From NCBI RefSeq assembly GCF_900141705.1, contig NZ_FQYM01000013.1:16820-80819 (forward strand): a stretch of 64,000 nucleotides of DNA, written 5' to 3'. Under the pieces are notes generated by a model. That model saw only the letters and a program-made list of their open reading frames with translations. It had not been told where the DNA came from and did not search any database. This document shows, one piece after another, positions 23,569 to 30,840 of this stretch; the first letter of the stretch is position 1, and every line of letters begins with the position of its first letter. This stretch comes from Fibrobacter sp. UWP2. GTDB lineage: Bacteria > Fibrobacterota > Fibrobacteria > Fibrobacterales > Fibrobacteraceae. A program made the position numbers and the translations under genes.

Positions 23569-25735
23569 GAAAAAGAACCTTTATGCCCTGTTGCCGATTA
23601 CCCTTGTCATGCTTTTGGGAGGGTGTAGCGGAGACGACTCTTCTGATAGCTTCGTCAAGTCCGACAGTTACCCTGCGGATGGCTCCAGCGTAGAATCGAT
23701 TTACGATCTGGGTTCCTGTAATTCCGATAGGGACGGCGATATCATCTTCGTCGAAGACGAAGAGCACAATTTCTTGTGCCACAAGGAAAAGTGGGAAGAC
23801 ATTGGCGAACCGGAATCGTCCGATTCCGATGACGAAAAATCCTCTTCGTCAAAGAAAGGTTCCTCGGATTCCAAGGACAATTCGTCTTCGTCCAAGGGCG
23901 ATTCTGCGGATTCCAAGGGCAGTTCTTCTTCGAAGGGCGATTCTACAGACTCTGGCGACAAGTCTAGCAGTTCTGCGAAGTCCAGCTCAAGCAAGGTTCC
24001 TGAATCGAGTTCCAGCGTGAATGGCGCTGGAGAAACGGTAAAGACGGTCGCTATTAGCAAGCAGACGTTCAAGGGTGTTGCCGAAAAGGGACCGTTCCTG
24101 GCCGGGAGTACTGTCAGACTGTCCGAACTCGACGACGAACTTGACCTTACGGGTACGAACTTTGAATGGGAAGTGACCGATGACAAGGGTGGCTTTACTT
24201 CTCCCAAGGTGACGCTTTCGAATCAGTATGCGCAGTTGCAGGTCAGCGGTAGTTACTACAACGAAAACATATTCAAGAATTCTACCGGAACCATAACGTT
24301 GCGTGGCATTGTCGACTTGAAGGACCGTGAAAGTGCAAATATCAACGTGTTGATGCACTTGATTTACAAGCGTGTCGTGTATCTGTTTACCCAGAGCGGC
24401 AAGTACAAGAATGTGCCTGCGGCAAAGGCTGCTGCGGAACAGGAACTCATGAAGGCGTTCGATTTTGGCGGGGCGAACCATTCCTTTGAGGACTTGTCCA
24501 TTTTCGGGACGACCGAGGATGACGCCAAGATGCTTGCGGCCTCGATCCTTTTGCAGGGCGACCTTACGGAAGCCGACTTGCTTAGCCGCCTAACGAGCAT
24601 TGCCGACAACATCGAAGAGGACGGCACGTGGGACAACAGCGAAAAGACCCGAGTCGCCATGGCCGACTGGATCATGTCCTATTCGTACGGGACGAGCGGC
24701 ATTCGCCAGATGCTCGAAGAAATTAAGAAACCGGTTCCCGATTTCGAAAAGTATATAAGCCTCTTCGTGGGCGAAGCCTATGGCTTTGGCACCTGTACCG
24801 ACAGTAAGGATGGCGAGTTTATGCAGTTGAAAGATGGCAATAGTGCGAACCTGGGCAATTACTATGTCTGTGAAGATGGCGTATGGCGCCTAATGCTTTC
24901 GACCGAGAAACTCTACCAAGCCTCGTGTACGGCCAAGAAGTCGGGCGAATTCATGAAGCCCGAGTCCTCTACTTCCACCTATATATGCGATGGCGGTAAA
25001 GGTTACTGGCGCCCTGCGACCCTTTACGATTATCCGACAGAACATTACATGAATAGCGAGGTGGAATACGGCAAGTTTAAGGATACCCGCGACGGGAAGG
25101 AATACAGGACGGTCGTTGTCGGCACCCAGACCTGGATGGCCGAAAACCTGAACTACTATAGTAAGGATAATGACAACCTGGTCGGAAACGCCTGGTGCTA
25201 TAAAAATGTCGATAAGAACTGCAATATGGGCGGAAGGCTCTATACGTGGACGGCGGCCATGGACTTGTCGTCTTCATACCTGACGACATCTGCCGCCGAA
25301 GAAGTTAAAAAGCCGCATCAGGGCATCTGTCCCGATGGCTGGCATGTCCCGGATTCTACGGAATGGTATAAGCTGAGCAATTACGTCTACAAGGTGGATG
25401 GGGCTTCGGGGCTCCTGAAGTCATCGAAGGGCTGGACGACCTATTCGAGTGTGAAGGTGTCGACGGATCCCTATGGATTCTCGGTGATTCCGACGGGGGC
25501 CTATTACGGAGCATTTGCAGATCCGTATGATGACTATAGCCAGACAGAATTCGACGATGACGGCTATTTTGCAAACTTCTGGACTTCCGATGAAGCGAAA
25601 ACGGTTACAGGGGCGAAGTATGCGTATTTTGATTACCGCCAAACGGCCATGGGCTTCTATACGACTCAATACAACCAGAAGAAACGCGGATTCTCGCTCC
25701 GCTGCGTAAAGACCGAGCCGGAAGAAGAAGAGTAA
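23567..25735 (+). CDS. Large Fib_succ_major lipoprotein with Ser-rich linker
   Basis: A 722-aa lipoprotein: signal peptide with perfect lipobox LGGC (Cys20), a short domain, a strongly Ser/Asp/Lys-rich linker (about 84-150, runs such as KSSSSKKGSSDSKDNSSSS), a central domain (about 160-400) with GVAEKGPFLAGSTVRLSEL, often seen in Fibrobacter surface lipoproteins, two short Cys-containing repeats (TCTDSKDGEFMQLKDG and SCTAKKSGEFMKPES), and a C-terminal Fib_succ_major domain (about 510-715; CPDGWHVPDSTEWYKL ... GFSLRCVKT). Probably surface exposed. The domain's biochemical role is unknown. Stop abuts the dispersed 3'-end repeat of the convergent epmB. Confidence 0.9.
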   Translation: MKKNLYALLPITLVMLLGGCSGDDSSDSFVKSDSYPADGSSVESIYDLGSCNSDRDGDIIFVEDEEHNFLCHKEKWEDIGEPESSDSDDEKSSSSKKGSSDSKDNSSSSKGDSADSKGSSSSKGDSTDSGDKSSSSAKSSSSKVPESSSSVNGAGETVKTVAISKQTFKGVAEKGPFLAGSTVRLSELDDELDLTGTNFEWEVTDDKGGFTSPKVTLSNQYAQLQVSGSYYNENIFKNSTGTITLRGIVDLKDRESANINVLMHLIYKRVVYLFTQSGKYKNVPAAKAAAEQELMKAFDFGGANHSFEDLSIFGTTEDDAKMLAASILLQGDLTEADLLSRLTSIADNIEEDGTWDNSEKTRVAMADWIMSYSYGTSGIRQMLEEIKKPVPDFEKYISLFVGEAYGFGTCTDSKDGEFMQLKDGNSANLGNYYVCEDGVWRLMLSTEKLYQASCTAKKSGEFMKPESSTSTYICDGGKGYWRPATLYDYPTEHYMNSEVEYGKFKDTRDGKEYRTVVVGTQTWMAENLNYYSKDNDNLVGNAWCYKNVDKNCNMGGRLYTWTAAMDLSSSYLTTSAAEEVKKPHQGICPDGWHVPDSTEWYKLSNYVYKVDGASGLLKSSKGWTTYSSVKVSTDPYGFSVIPTGAYYGAFADPYDDYSQTEFDDDGYFANFWTSDEAKTVTGAKYAYFDYRQTAMGFYTTQYNQKKRGFSLRCVKTEPEEEE

Positions 25736-25764
25736 CTAGTAACTACTAACTGCGCCGAAGGCGC
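25731..25764 (-). repeat. 3'-end hairpin/AGTTACT repeat, copy 1 (downstream of epmB)
   Basis: Read on the minus strand: GCGCC-TTC-GGCGC (25752-25764) overlapping the epmB TAG stop, then AGTTAGTAGTTACTAGTTACT. Related copies lie at 30240-30282, 40389-40469 and 48609-48666. No T run follows, so it is not a normal terminator. Confidence 0.6.
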
Positions 25765-26738
25765 TATACCGGCGTTTTGCTCTTTTCGCCCGCGATTTCG
25801 CGCACGAGTTTCGGGACAAGGTAACCGGGCAGTCTAGTCCGGATTTCGGCGATGAGCCTGCGGGCTTCGTCGTCGTTTACTTCAAAATGGGCGACTCCGT
25901 TTGCGTGGTCCAGCTGGTGCAGGTAGTAGGGGAGAACCCCCTGCTCGAACAGCCTGCGGCTCAGTTTTTCGAGCGTATCGGCGTTGTTGTTCACGCCTTT
26001 TAGCAGCACGCTCTGGTTGAGTAGCGTCCATCCGCAGTACTTGAGCTGCCCGAATACGGCCTGTGATTCTTCGTCGAGTTCGTCGGGGTGGTCCACGTGC
26101 GATACCAGCACGCAGTCGAAGCGGGCGGGCAGTTCGCGGAGCAACTCGAAATGCTGCATCGCCACATCGGGCCGCATTACGGGGAGTCGCGTATGGATGC
26201 GGAGCGTCGTGACCGAGCCGTGCATCGCGATGGCCTCCGCCAGGTCGCGGAAGGCACCGGGGCCAAGCGTCAGCGGGTCCCCTCCCGAAAGGATTACCTC
26301 CCAGATGTCGTTATGCGTGTCGAGCCAGTCGCTCACCTGCCGTGCCACGTCGGGGTTGTTCTGGAACGGGTAGTTCTTGCGGAAGCAGAAGCGGCAACGC
26401 GCACCGCAGGTGGCGGTCGAGACTATCAGGGCGCGCCGGTCGTATTTCTGGATGATGCTTTCCGCCTTGCCCGCGGGCAGGTCTCCTACGGGATCGTCCA
26501 CGAACCCGGGGACGCTTGCTAGTTCTTCCGTTGTCGGTAAGATCTCGTGCAGCAGTGCCGCGGGCTCGCTTGCCTTCTTGATAAGGTCGGCGTAATGCCT
26601 GGAACACAGGAACGGGAACTTTGGGTTGCGGTCTAGCCCCGCGAGGGTGCCGGCGACGGCTTCGTTTGCGGTAAAATCGTCGCTGAGATACTCCAAAAAG
26701 TCAGAAATTTGCGTGAATGCGGTTACGGGGCTTTCCAT
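25764..26738 (-). CDS. epmB: EF-P beta-lysylation protein EpmB (KamA-family radical SAM)
   Basis: A 324-aa radical SAM protein of the lysine 2,3-aminomutase family. The 4Fe-4S motif is CGARCRFCFRKNYPF (CxxxCxxC); LSGGDPLTL and the KGVNNNADTLEKLSRRLFEQ/YYLHQLDHANGVAHF segments bind substrate and PLP. It is shorter than clostridial aminomutases and as long as EpmB. Its divergent neighbour, 41 bp away, is efp, whose residue 34 is the lysine that EpmB's product (beta-lysine) is attached to, which strongly supports this role over amino acid degradation. epmA is not in the window. Confidence 0.9.
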   Translation of the reverse strand: MESPVTAFTQISDFLEYLSDDFTANEAVAGTLAGLDRNPKFPFLCSRHYADLIKKASEPAALLHEILPTTEELASVPGFVDDPVGDLPAGKAESIIQKYDRRALIVSTATCGARCRFCFRKNYPFQNNPDVARQVSDWLDTHNDIWEVILSGGDPLTLGPGAFRDLAEAIAMHGSVTTLRIHTRLPVMRPDVAMQHFELLRELPARFDCVLVSHVDHPDELDEESQAVFGQLKYCGWTLLNQSVLLKGVNNNADTLEKLSRRLFEQGVLPYYLHQLDHANGVAHFEVNDDEARRLIAEIRTRLPGYLVPKLVREIAGEKSKTPV

Positions 26739-26745
26739 TATATTG

Positions 26746-26755
26746 CTAAATTTAG
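26746..26755. promoter_or_regulatory. Palindromic -10 box shared by epmB and efp
   Basis: CTAAATTTAG reads the same on both strands, so TAAATT is available as the -10 in both directions: to efp on plus (TAAATT 26747-26752, 27 nt to ATG with AAGAGG as Shine-Dalgarno) and to epmB on minus (10 nt to ATG). Confidence 0.45.
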
Positions 26756-26779
26756 AATCAAAATCAACAAGAGGATAAT

Positions 26780-27364
26780 ATGGGTACTGTAAGCACCAAC
26801 GAATTCCGCAAGAAGTTAAAAATCATGGTCGACGGCCAGCCGTACGAAATCATCGAGAACCAGTTCGTGAAGCCGGGCAAGGGCCAGGCCTTCAACCGTG
26901 TTCGCATTAAGAACCTGGTGACGGGTCGCACGCTCGAACGCACCTGGAAGAGCGGTGATACCGTCGAAGAAGCCGACGTGACCTACACCGAGATGACGTA
27001 TTTGTACAACGACGGTTCCACCTGGTACTTCCTGGACAACGATTCCCAGGAAACCATGGAAATCCCGAAGGAATCCCTGAACGGCTGCGAAGTGTGGCTG
27101 CTTGACGGCGCTACCGTCGAAGTCACCTGGTGGAAGGACCCGAAGAGCGGTTCTACCTTGCCGATCGAAGTCATCCCGCCGACATTTGTCGACCTGATGA
27201 TTGTGGAAGCTCCTCCGGCAGTGCAGGGCAACACCAGCGGTAACGTGATGCGCGAAGCCATCCTCGAAACCGGCGCCAAGGTGATGATCCCGCTGTTCAT
27301 CGAGAACAACACCAAGATCCGCGTGGATACCCGCGACGGTTCTTACCTCGAACGCGCGAAATAA
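26780..27364 (+). CDS. efp: Elongation factor P
   Basis: A 194-aa translation factor that rescues ribosomes stalled at consecutive prolines. Three beta-barrel domains are apparent; the domain I loop is FVKPGKGQAF with Lys at exactly position 34, the residue modified with beta-lysine in enterobacteria. The C-terminal domain ends in TRDGSYLERAK. ATG start with AAGAGG upstream. The adjacent epmB indicates Lys34 is modified here too. Confidence 0.97.
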   Translation: MGTVSTNEFRKKLKIMVDGQPYEIIENQFVKPGKGQAFNRVRIKNLVTGRTLERTWKSGDTVEEADVTYTEMTYLYNDGSTWYFLDNDSQETMEIPKESLNGCEVWLLDGATVEVTWWKDPKSGSTLPIEVIPPTFVDLMIVEAPPAVQGNTSGNVMREAILETGAKVMIPLFIENNTKIRVDTRDGSYLERAK

Positions 27365-27382
27365 GACCGCTCGTTCGTCGTT
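27365..27382 (+). repeat. 18-bp direct repeat, copy 1
   Basis: GACCGCTCGTTCGTCGTT immediately after the efp stop; an identical copy begins exactly 100 bp downstream at 27465. Confidence 0.7.
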
Positions 27383-27423
27383 TCGGGTGCGGAACCTCCG
27401 CTTCCTCACTCGCTCTCGCAACC

Positions 27424-27452
27424 GCCCTCGGTTAACACCCGAGGGCTTTGTT
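27424..27452 (+). terminator. Possible efp terminator
   Basis: GCCCTCGG / CCGAGGGC stem (27424-27431, 27439-27446) with a 7-nt loop, followed by only TTTG; moderate. Confidence 0.45.
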
Positions 27453-27464
27453 GCTCACAGGAGC

Positions 27465-27482
27465 GACCGCTCGTTCGTCGTT
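27465..27482 (+). repeat. 18-bp direct repeat, copy 2
   Basis: Second exact copy of GACCGCTCGTTCGTCGTT, between the two hairpins that follow efp. Confidence 0.7.
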
Positions 27483-27490
27483 GTGAATTT

Positions 27491-27516
27491 GCCTCGTCCA
27501 TGCGACGGGGCTTTTT
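27491..27516 (+). terminator. Second hairpin terminator after efp
   Basis: GCCTCGTC / GACGGGGC (8 bp with one G-T), loop CATGC, followed by TTTTTATTT. Confidence 0.75.
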
Positions 27517-27638
27517 ATTTGAGGGCAGAGCCCTCCCTTGTCTACGCATTGACAATCTGTCTATGGAATGAGGGCGCTTTGGGTGCCCTTTTCGCGTTTT
27601 GGAGGGTAAATTTAGAGTGTTGTTTGAAAGGAGAATGT

Positions 27639-29219
27639 ATGGGAATGTTTAGACAACTCTCTCGATTCATGCCTGTGGCGTGCTTGGCCGTGGGCTTCAT
27701 TGTGTTCGGCTCTATGCCTGCAGAGGCCGCTCCGGACCCCAATTTCCACATCTATATCGCGTACGGCCAGTCCAACATGGGCGGCACTGCCAATGCCGAA
27801 AACGCCGACAAGGTCGAAAACCCGCGCTTCAAGATTTTTGCCTCGCAAAAGTGTAGCGGCAAGGGCCGAAACACCATCGGCGAAGTTTACCCGGCGGTAC
27901 CCTCGCTGTTCAACTGCGGCAACACGATTTCTATTGCAGACTGGTTTGGGCGCACGATGGCCGACAGCATGCCGGACGTGACCATCGGGATTATCCCGGT
28001 TGCGGTGGGCGGCGCAAGCATCAAGCTTTTTGACCAGGACCAATATGCGAGTTACCTCTCTACGGCGGAGGATTGGCTCAAGAACTACGCGAAGGAATAC
28101 GCGAGCGACGGCAACGTGACGAAGACGATTATCGATATCGCGAAGAAGGCGCAGCAGGTGGGCGTCATCAAGGGGTTCATCTTCCACCAGGGCGAAACCG
28201 ACGGCGGCTACTCGGACTGGCCGAAAATCGTGAAGAAGACCCGCGACGATATCCTCAAGGCGCTCGACATGAGTTCCGACACGGTGCCGTTCGTGGCGGG
28301 CGAACTCCTGCGTTCGGGCTGCTGCTATTCCGACCGCGTGTCGAAACTCCCGAATTCGATGGACAATACCTATTACGCGTCGTCCGAAGGCCTTGACGGC
28401 AACGGCGTGGACCGCTACCACTTCGGTCACGATGCCTACGTGACGTTCGGCAAACGTTATGCGGAGCAGATGCTCAAGGCAATCAACCGCGCTCCGGTAG
28501 TTCCCGAACCGCAGAAGCCGTTCAAGGACAAACCGTTTGAAATTCCCGGCAAGATCGAGGCCGAAGACTTCGACATCCCGGGTGTCGGCTCGGGCAACGA
28601 CTCCTACAAGGAAAACGATTCCGAAGACCACGGCGGCAGCAATTACCGCGAAGGTACGGGCGTCGATATTTACAAGAAGGCGACGGGCTACATCGTGGGC
28701 TACAACCAAGAAGGCGAATGGCTCGAATACAGCGTGAATGTCAAGGAAGCGGGCGAGTACGCTTTCTTGGCGGCGGTTGCATCCGCAAACGAGACTTCGG
28801 GCTTCCAGATGTCGCTCGACGGCAAGAACATCACGGATGTGATTTCTGTCCCGAAAAACGAAGGCGAGGACAACTACGACGACTATAACAAGGTACGGGC
28901 GACGGTGAACCTCCCCGCGGGCGAACACATATTGCGCTTTACGGTGACCGGTTCCTGGATGGACGTGGATTACTTTGTGTTCGGAGAAGATGAAATCGTT
29001 TGCGTTGACGGATGCACAGACTTTGTAAGGCCTGCGCTATCGCATGCGACCGGAACCGAAAGCTACCGCATGTTTGACATGAATGGCAACTATCTTGGAA
29101 CGGTGCGGGCCTCTGGAATGCAGGAACTACGGGCCAGCGCGAAAACCCTCGTGAAAACGGGCGGCATGTTCATCGCAAAATCCCGCGCAGGTTCTGCGAC
29201 GATACGCGTGACGAAGTAA
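27639..29219 (+). CDS. Secreted acetylxylan esterase (CE6) with CBM6-like module
   Basis: A 526-aa exported enzyme that removes acetyl groups from xylan. Signal peptide to about residue 30 (PVACLAVGFIVFGSMPAEAA). Catalytic domain about 35-290 opens with IYIAYGQSNMGG, the Ser motif of CE6/SASA esterases, and ends with VDRYHFGHDAYVTFGKRYAE containing the likely catalytic His. A CBM6-like beta-sandwich follows (about 305-450; IEAEDFDIPGVGSG, GYIVGYNQEGEWLEYSVN, AGEHILRFTVTGSWMDVDYF). The last ~60 residues (YRMFDMNGNYLGTVRAS ... FIAKSRAGSATIRVTK) form a basic terminal domain shared by secreted Fibrobacter enzymes. ATG 27639 has AAAGGAG upstream. F. succinogenes Axe6 enzymes have this architecture. 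Confidence 0.9.
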   Translation: MGMFRQLSRFMPVACLAVGFIVFGSMPAEAAPDPNFHIYIAYGQSNMGGTANAENADKVENPRFKIFASQKCSGKGRNTIGEVYPAVPSLFNCGNTISIADWFGRTMADSMPDVTIGIIPVAVGGASIKLFDQDQYASYLSTAEDWLKNYAKEYASDGNVTKTIIDIAKKAQQVGVIKGFIFHQGETDGGYSDWPKIVKKTRDDILKALDMSSDTVPFVAGELLRSGCCYSDRVSKLPNSMDNTYYASSEGLDGNGVDRYHFGHDAYVTFGKRYAEQMLKAINRAPVVPEPQKPFKDKPFEIPGKIEAEDFDIPGVGSGNDSYKENDSEDHGGSNYREGTGVDIYKKATGYIVGYNQEGEWLEYSVNVKEAGEYAFLAAVASANETSGFQMSLDGKNITDVISVPKNEGEDNYDDYNKVRATVNLPAGEHILRFTVTGSWMDVDYFVFGEDEIVCVDGCTDFVRPALSHATGTESYRMFDMNGNYLGTVRASGMQELRASAKTLVKTGGMFIAKSRAGSATIRVTK

Positions 29220-29238
29220 TTAGCGTTCGCGCGCTCCG

Positions 29239-30216
29239 TTAGAGATCGAGCGATTTCCTAAACACCCGGGCGACTTCGTTCGGGTTGTCGCTTTTTAGCC
29301 AGCTGAGCGTCTCGGTGCCGCGGTAGCTCCACGCGAAGATGTTGTCGATACCTGCGGCGCGGCTTTCCTCGACGGCGATGGCGAGGTCGTTCTCGCGGCC
29401 CGCCTCTATCTGGTATGCCTTGATCCACATCTGCACGGCCTTGCCGTACTTGGTGGCGACATCTACAAGTTTCTTGGCGGTTTCCGCATACTTCCCGCGG
29501 ACCCATTCCTCGGTCGCGCCGCGTTCCCAGTACGGGTCGCTTGCAACTTCATCGACGCTTGCAAGGCCTGCAACGCGGCCCCAGTCGTCGAGCCCCGCAG
29601 GGAACCATGGCGGGAGCATGCACACGCAGTTGCGCTTGCCGCGGGCGTGCACTTTTTCGGTCATTTCTTTCAGGAAGTCGATAAGCGAATCCTCGCGGAA
29701 CTTTTTCACGTCGTCGGTGAGTTCTGCAGGCAGGTCGTAGCCAAATCGGGAGCGGAACTTTTCCCGACACCTCTCACAACGACAACTCCATTTTTCGAGT
29801 CCGCCTTTTTCAAAGTAAAAGTGCGGCTCGTCCCAGAAAATCGTGCTTACCTTCGTCGCGCAGACCGTTTCAATCCACTTGTGCATGTAGGCGCGGAATT
29901 CCGGATGGTTCGGGCATGCGGCAACTTTCGGCTTGTCGTCTACGCCCACCTGGCACATGTCGTGGTTGCGTGCGGTGAGTTCCGAATACGCTTCGCCGCC
30001 AAACACGCGACCAACGCCCCAGGGATTCACGTAAACCTGGAGCCCGAGAGCGGCGCTCCCGTCTACGATGTCCTTCATTGTGCCGTAGTAGTATTGCTGG
30101 TCTTCTTCGCTCCATGTGTGGAGTACAGCATTGAAACCCGCCGCCTTGATGTCGGCCATGTCGGCCAAAACATGTTTGGGCGAACGCACGCCAAAATAAC
30201 TTACACCTTTAATCAT
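29239..30216 (-). CDS. Glycoside-hydrolase-like TIM barrel protein, cytoplasmic
   Basis: A 325-aa protein without signal peptide. The pattern of strands and helices (MIKGVSYFGVRSPKHVLADM, FNAVLHTWSEED, LQVYVNPWGV, VSTIFWDEPHFYF, NIFAWSYRGTETLSW) fits a (beta/alpha)8 glycoside hydrolase fold with acidic residues at strand ends (Asp-Glu in WDEPH). A CRCERC cluster with a further KWSC before it could bind a metal; it is not part of a standard GH. No characterised family is recognised, so substrate and activity are unknown. ATG lies 6 nt after a TAAATT box with no Shine-Dalgarno. Confidence 0.55.
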   Translation of the reverse strand: MIKGVSYFGVRSPKHVLADMADIKAAGFNAVLHTWSEEDQQYYYGTMKDIVDGSAALGLQVYVNPWGVGRVFGGEAYSELTARNHDMCQVGVDDKPKVAACPNHPEFRAYMHKWIETVCATKVSTIFWDEPHFYFEKGGLEKWSCRCERCREKFRSRFGYDLPAELTDDVKKFREDSLIDFLKEMTEKVHARGKRNCVCMLPPWFPAGLDDWGRVAGLASVDEVASDPYWERGATEEWVRGKYAETAKKLVDVATKYGKAVQMWIKAYQIEAGRENDLAIAVEESRAAGIDNIFAWSYRGTETLSWLKSDNPNEVARVFRKSLDL

Positions 30217-30222
30217 GTGTAG

Positions 30223-30228
30223 AATTTA
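30223..30228 (-). promoter_or_regulatory. -10 box immediately upstream of the TIM-barrel gene (leaderless arrangement)
   Basis: TAAATT, CTACAC, then ATG at 30216 on the minus strand. Confidence 0.4.
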
Positions 30229-30239
30229 GTATTAGTTAT

Positions 30240-30282
30240 TTAGTAGTAACTCGGAACTCAAAACGCCGAACTAGTTATTCGG
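30240..30282 (-). repeat. 3'-end hairpin/AGTTACT repeat, copy 2 (downstream of the pseudo-receiver gene)
   Basis: On the minus strand CCGAA-TAACTAG-TTCGG (30266-30282) spans the stop codon, then CGTTTTGAGTTCCGAGTTACTACTA. Shares GTTTTGAGTT and GAGTTACTA with copy 3 or 4. Confidence 0.5.
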
Positions 30283-30691
30283 CCCACTGCGGGGTGGGGG
30301 TACGGAGCAGTACCTGCTCCAGGGTCTGCGCCCATTCGTCTTCGTTCACGGGGCGGCGGATCCAGTAGAGGCTGCCGTCGCTCTTTTCGATGGGCATGTC
30401 GTCGGGGACGATTTCCACAATCCACGATTCGGGGATGGCCTCGTGGAGCTTTTTGCTGAACTTGAGGTTCACCTCTTTGGCGTGGTCCGCGTGGTCAAAG
30501 ATGATGAGGGCGGGGGATTCGCCTTCGATAAGGGCGGTTTCCAGAATGTTCTGCGCGTCCTCGATGGAATTGCAGGTGTACATGGTGGAGTCTTCGGCCA
30601 TGTCGTTCTGCAGCAACCAACGGAGAGTCCATTGGCTCATCTTGTCGAGGCTGCCCGGTGACGATGGCGTTATAAAGAAAATGTGTCCCAC
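30275..30691 (-). CDS. Degenerate response-regulator receiver-like protein
   Basis: A 138-aa protein whose alternating strands and helices (HIFFITPSSPGS, ALIIFDHADHAKEVN, SWIVEIVPDDMPI, LYWIRRPVNEDEWAQTLEQV) follow a receiver fold. IIFDHAD could hold the phospho-acceptor Asp, but the acidic pair near the N terminus is missing and the conserved Lys before Pro is Arg. A pseudo-receiver acting as a protein-protein module is the best guess. GTG start lies 7 nt after a TATTTT box, again without Shine-Dalgarno. Confidence 0.45.
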   Translation of the reverse strand: MGHIFFITPSSPGSLDKMSQWTLRWLLQNDMAEDSTMYTCNSIEDAQNILETALIEGESPALIIFDHADHAKEVNLKFSKKLHEAIPESWIVEIVPDDMPIEKSDGSLYWIRRPVNEDEWAQTLEQVLLRTPTPQWAE

Positions 30692-30698
30692 GGCCGTA

Positions 30699-30704
30699 AA
30701 AATA
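30699..30704 (-). promoter_or_regulatory. -10 box upstream of the pseudo-receiver gene
   Basis: TATTTT, seven nt (TACGGCC), then GTG at 30691 on the minus strand. Confidence 0.3.
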
Positions 30705-30721
30705 GGTTATTTAGACCGTTT

Positions 30722-30790
30722 TGTGGATAAATAAATCGCCTATTTTTAAAAATTATTTTCTATGACAAACTTGTAACCGACTTATCCACA
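30722..30790. promoter_or_regulatory. Pair of perfect inverted DnaA boxes around an AT-rich core
   Basis: TGTGGATAA at 30722-30730 and TTATCCACA at 30782-30790 are both perfect 9-mer DnaA boxes in opposite orientation, separated by 51 bp of AT-rich sequence. Genes diverge from this point: pseudo-receiver and TIM barrel to the left, thiL to the right. It may be a DnaA-controlled promoter region or part of a replication origin; two boxes alone do not decide. Confidence 0.6.
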
Positions 30791-30828
30791 GAAAATCGCC
30801 AAGATGTTTTTCCCGGGGAATAAATTGC

Positions 30829-30834
30829 TACATT
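30829..30834 (+). promoter_or_regulatory. -10 box immediately upstream of thiL (leaderless arrangement)
   Basis: TACATT, CTTGGT, then ATG at 30841; no Shine-Dalgarno. Confidence 0.45.
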
Positions 30835-30840
30835 CTTGGT

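Noticed and set aside
23820..24000. Possible tandem DNA repeats in Ser-rich region
   Set aside because: The protein repeats Ser/Asp/Lys, but codons vary (TCT, TCG, TCC, AGC), so this is an amino-acid-level linker rather than a recent DNA repeat.
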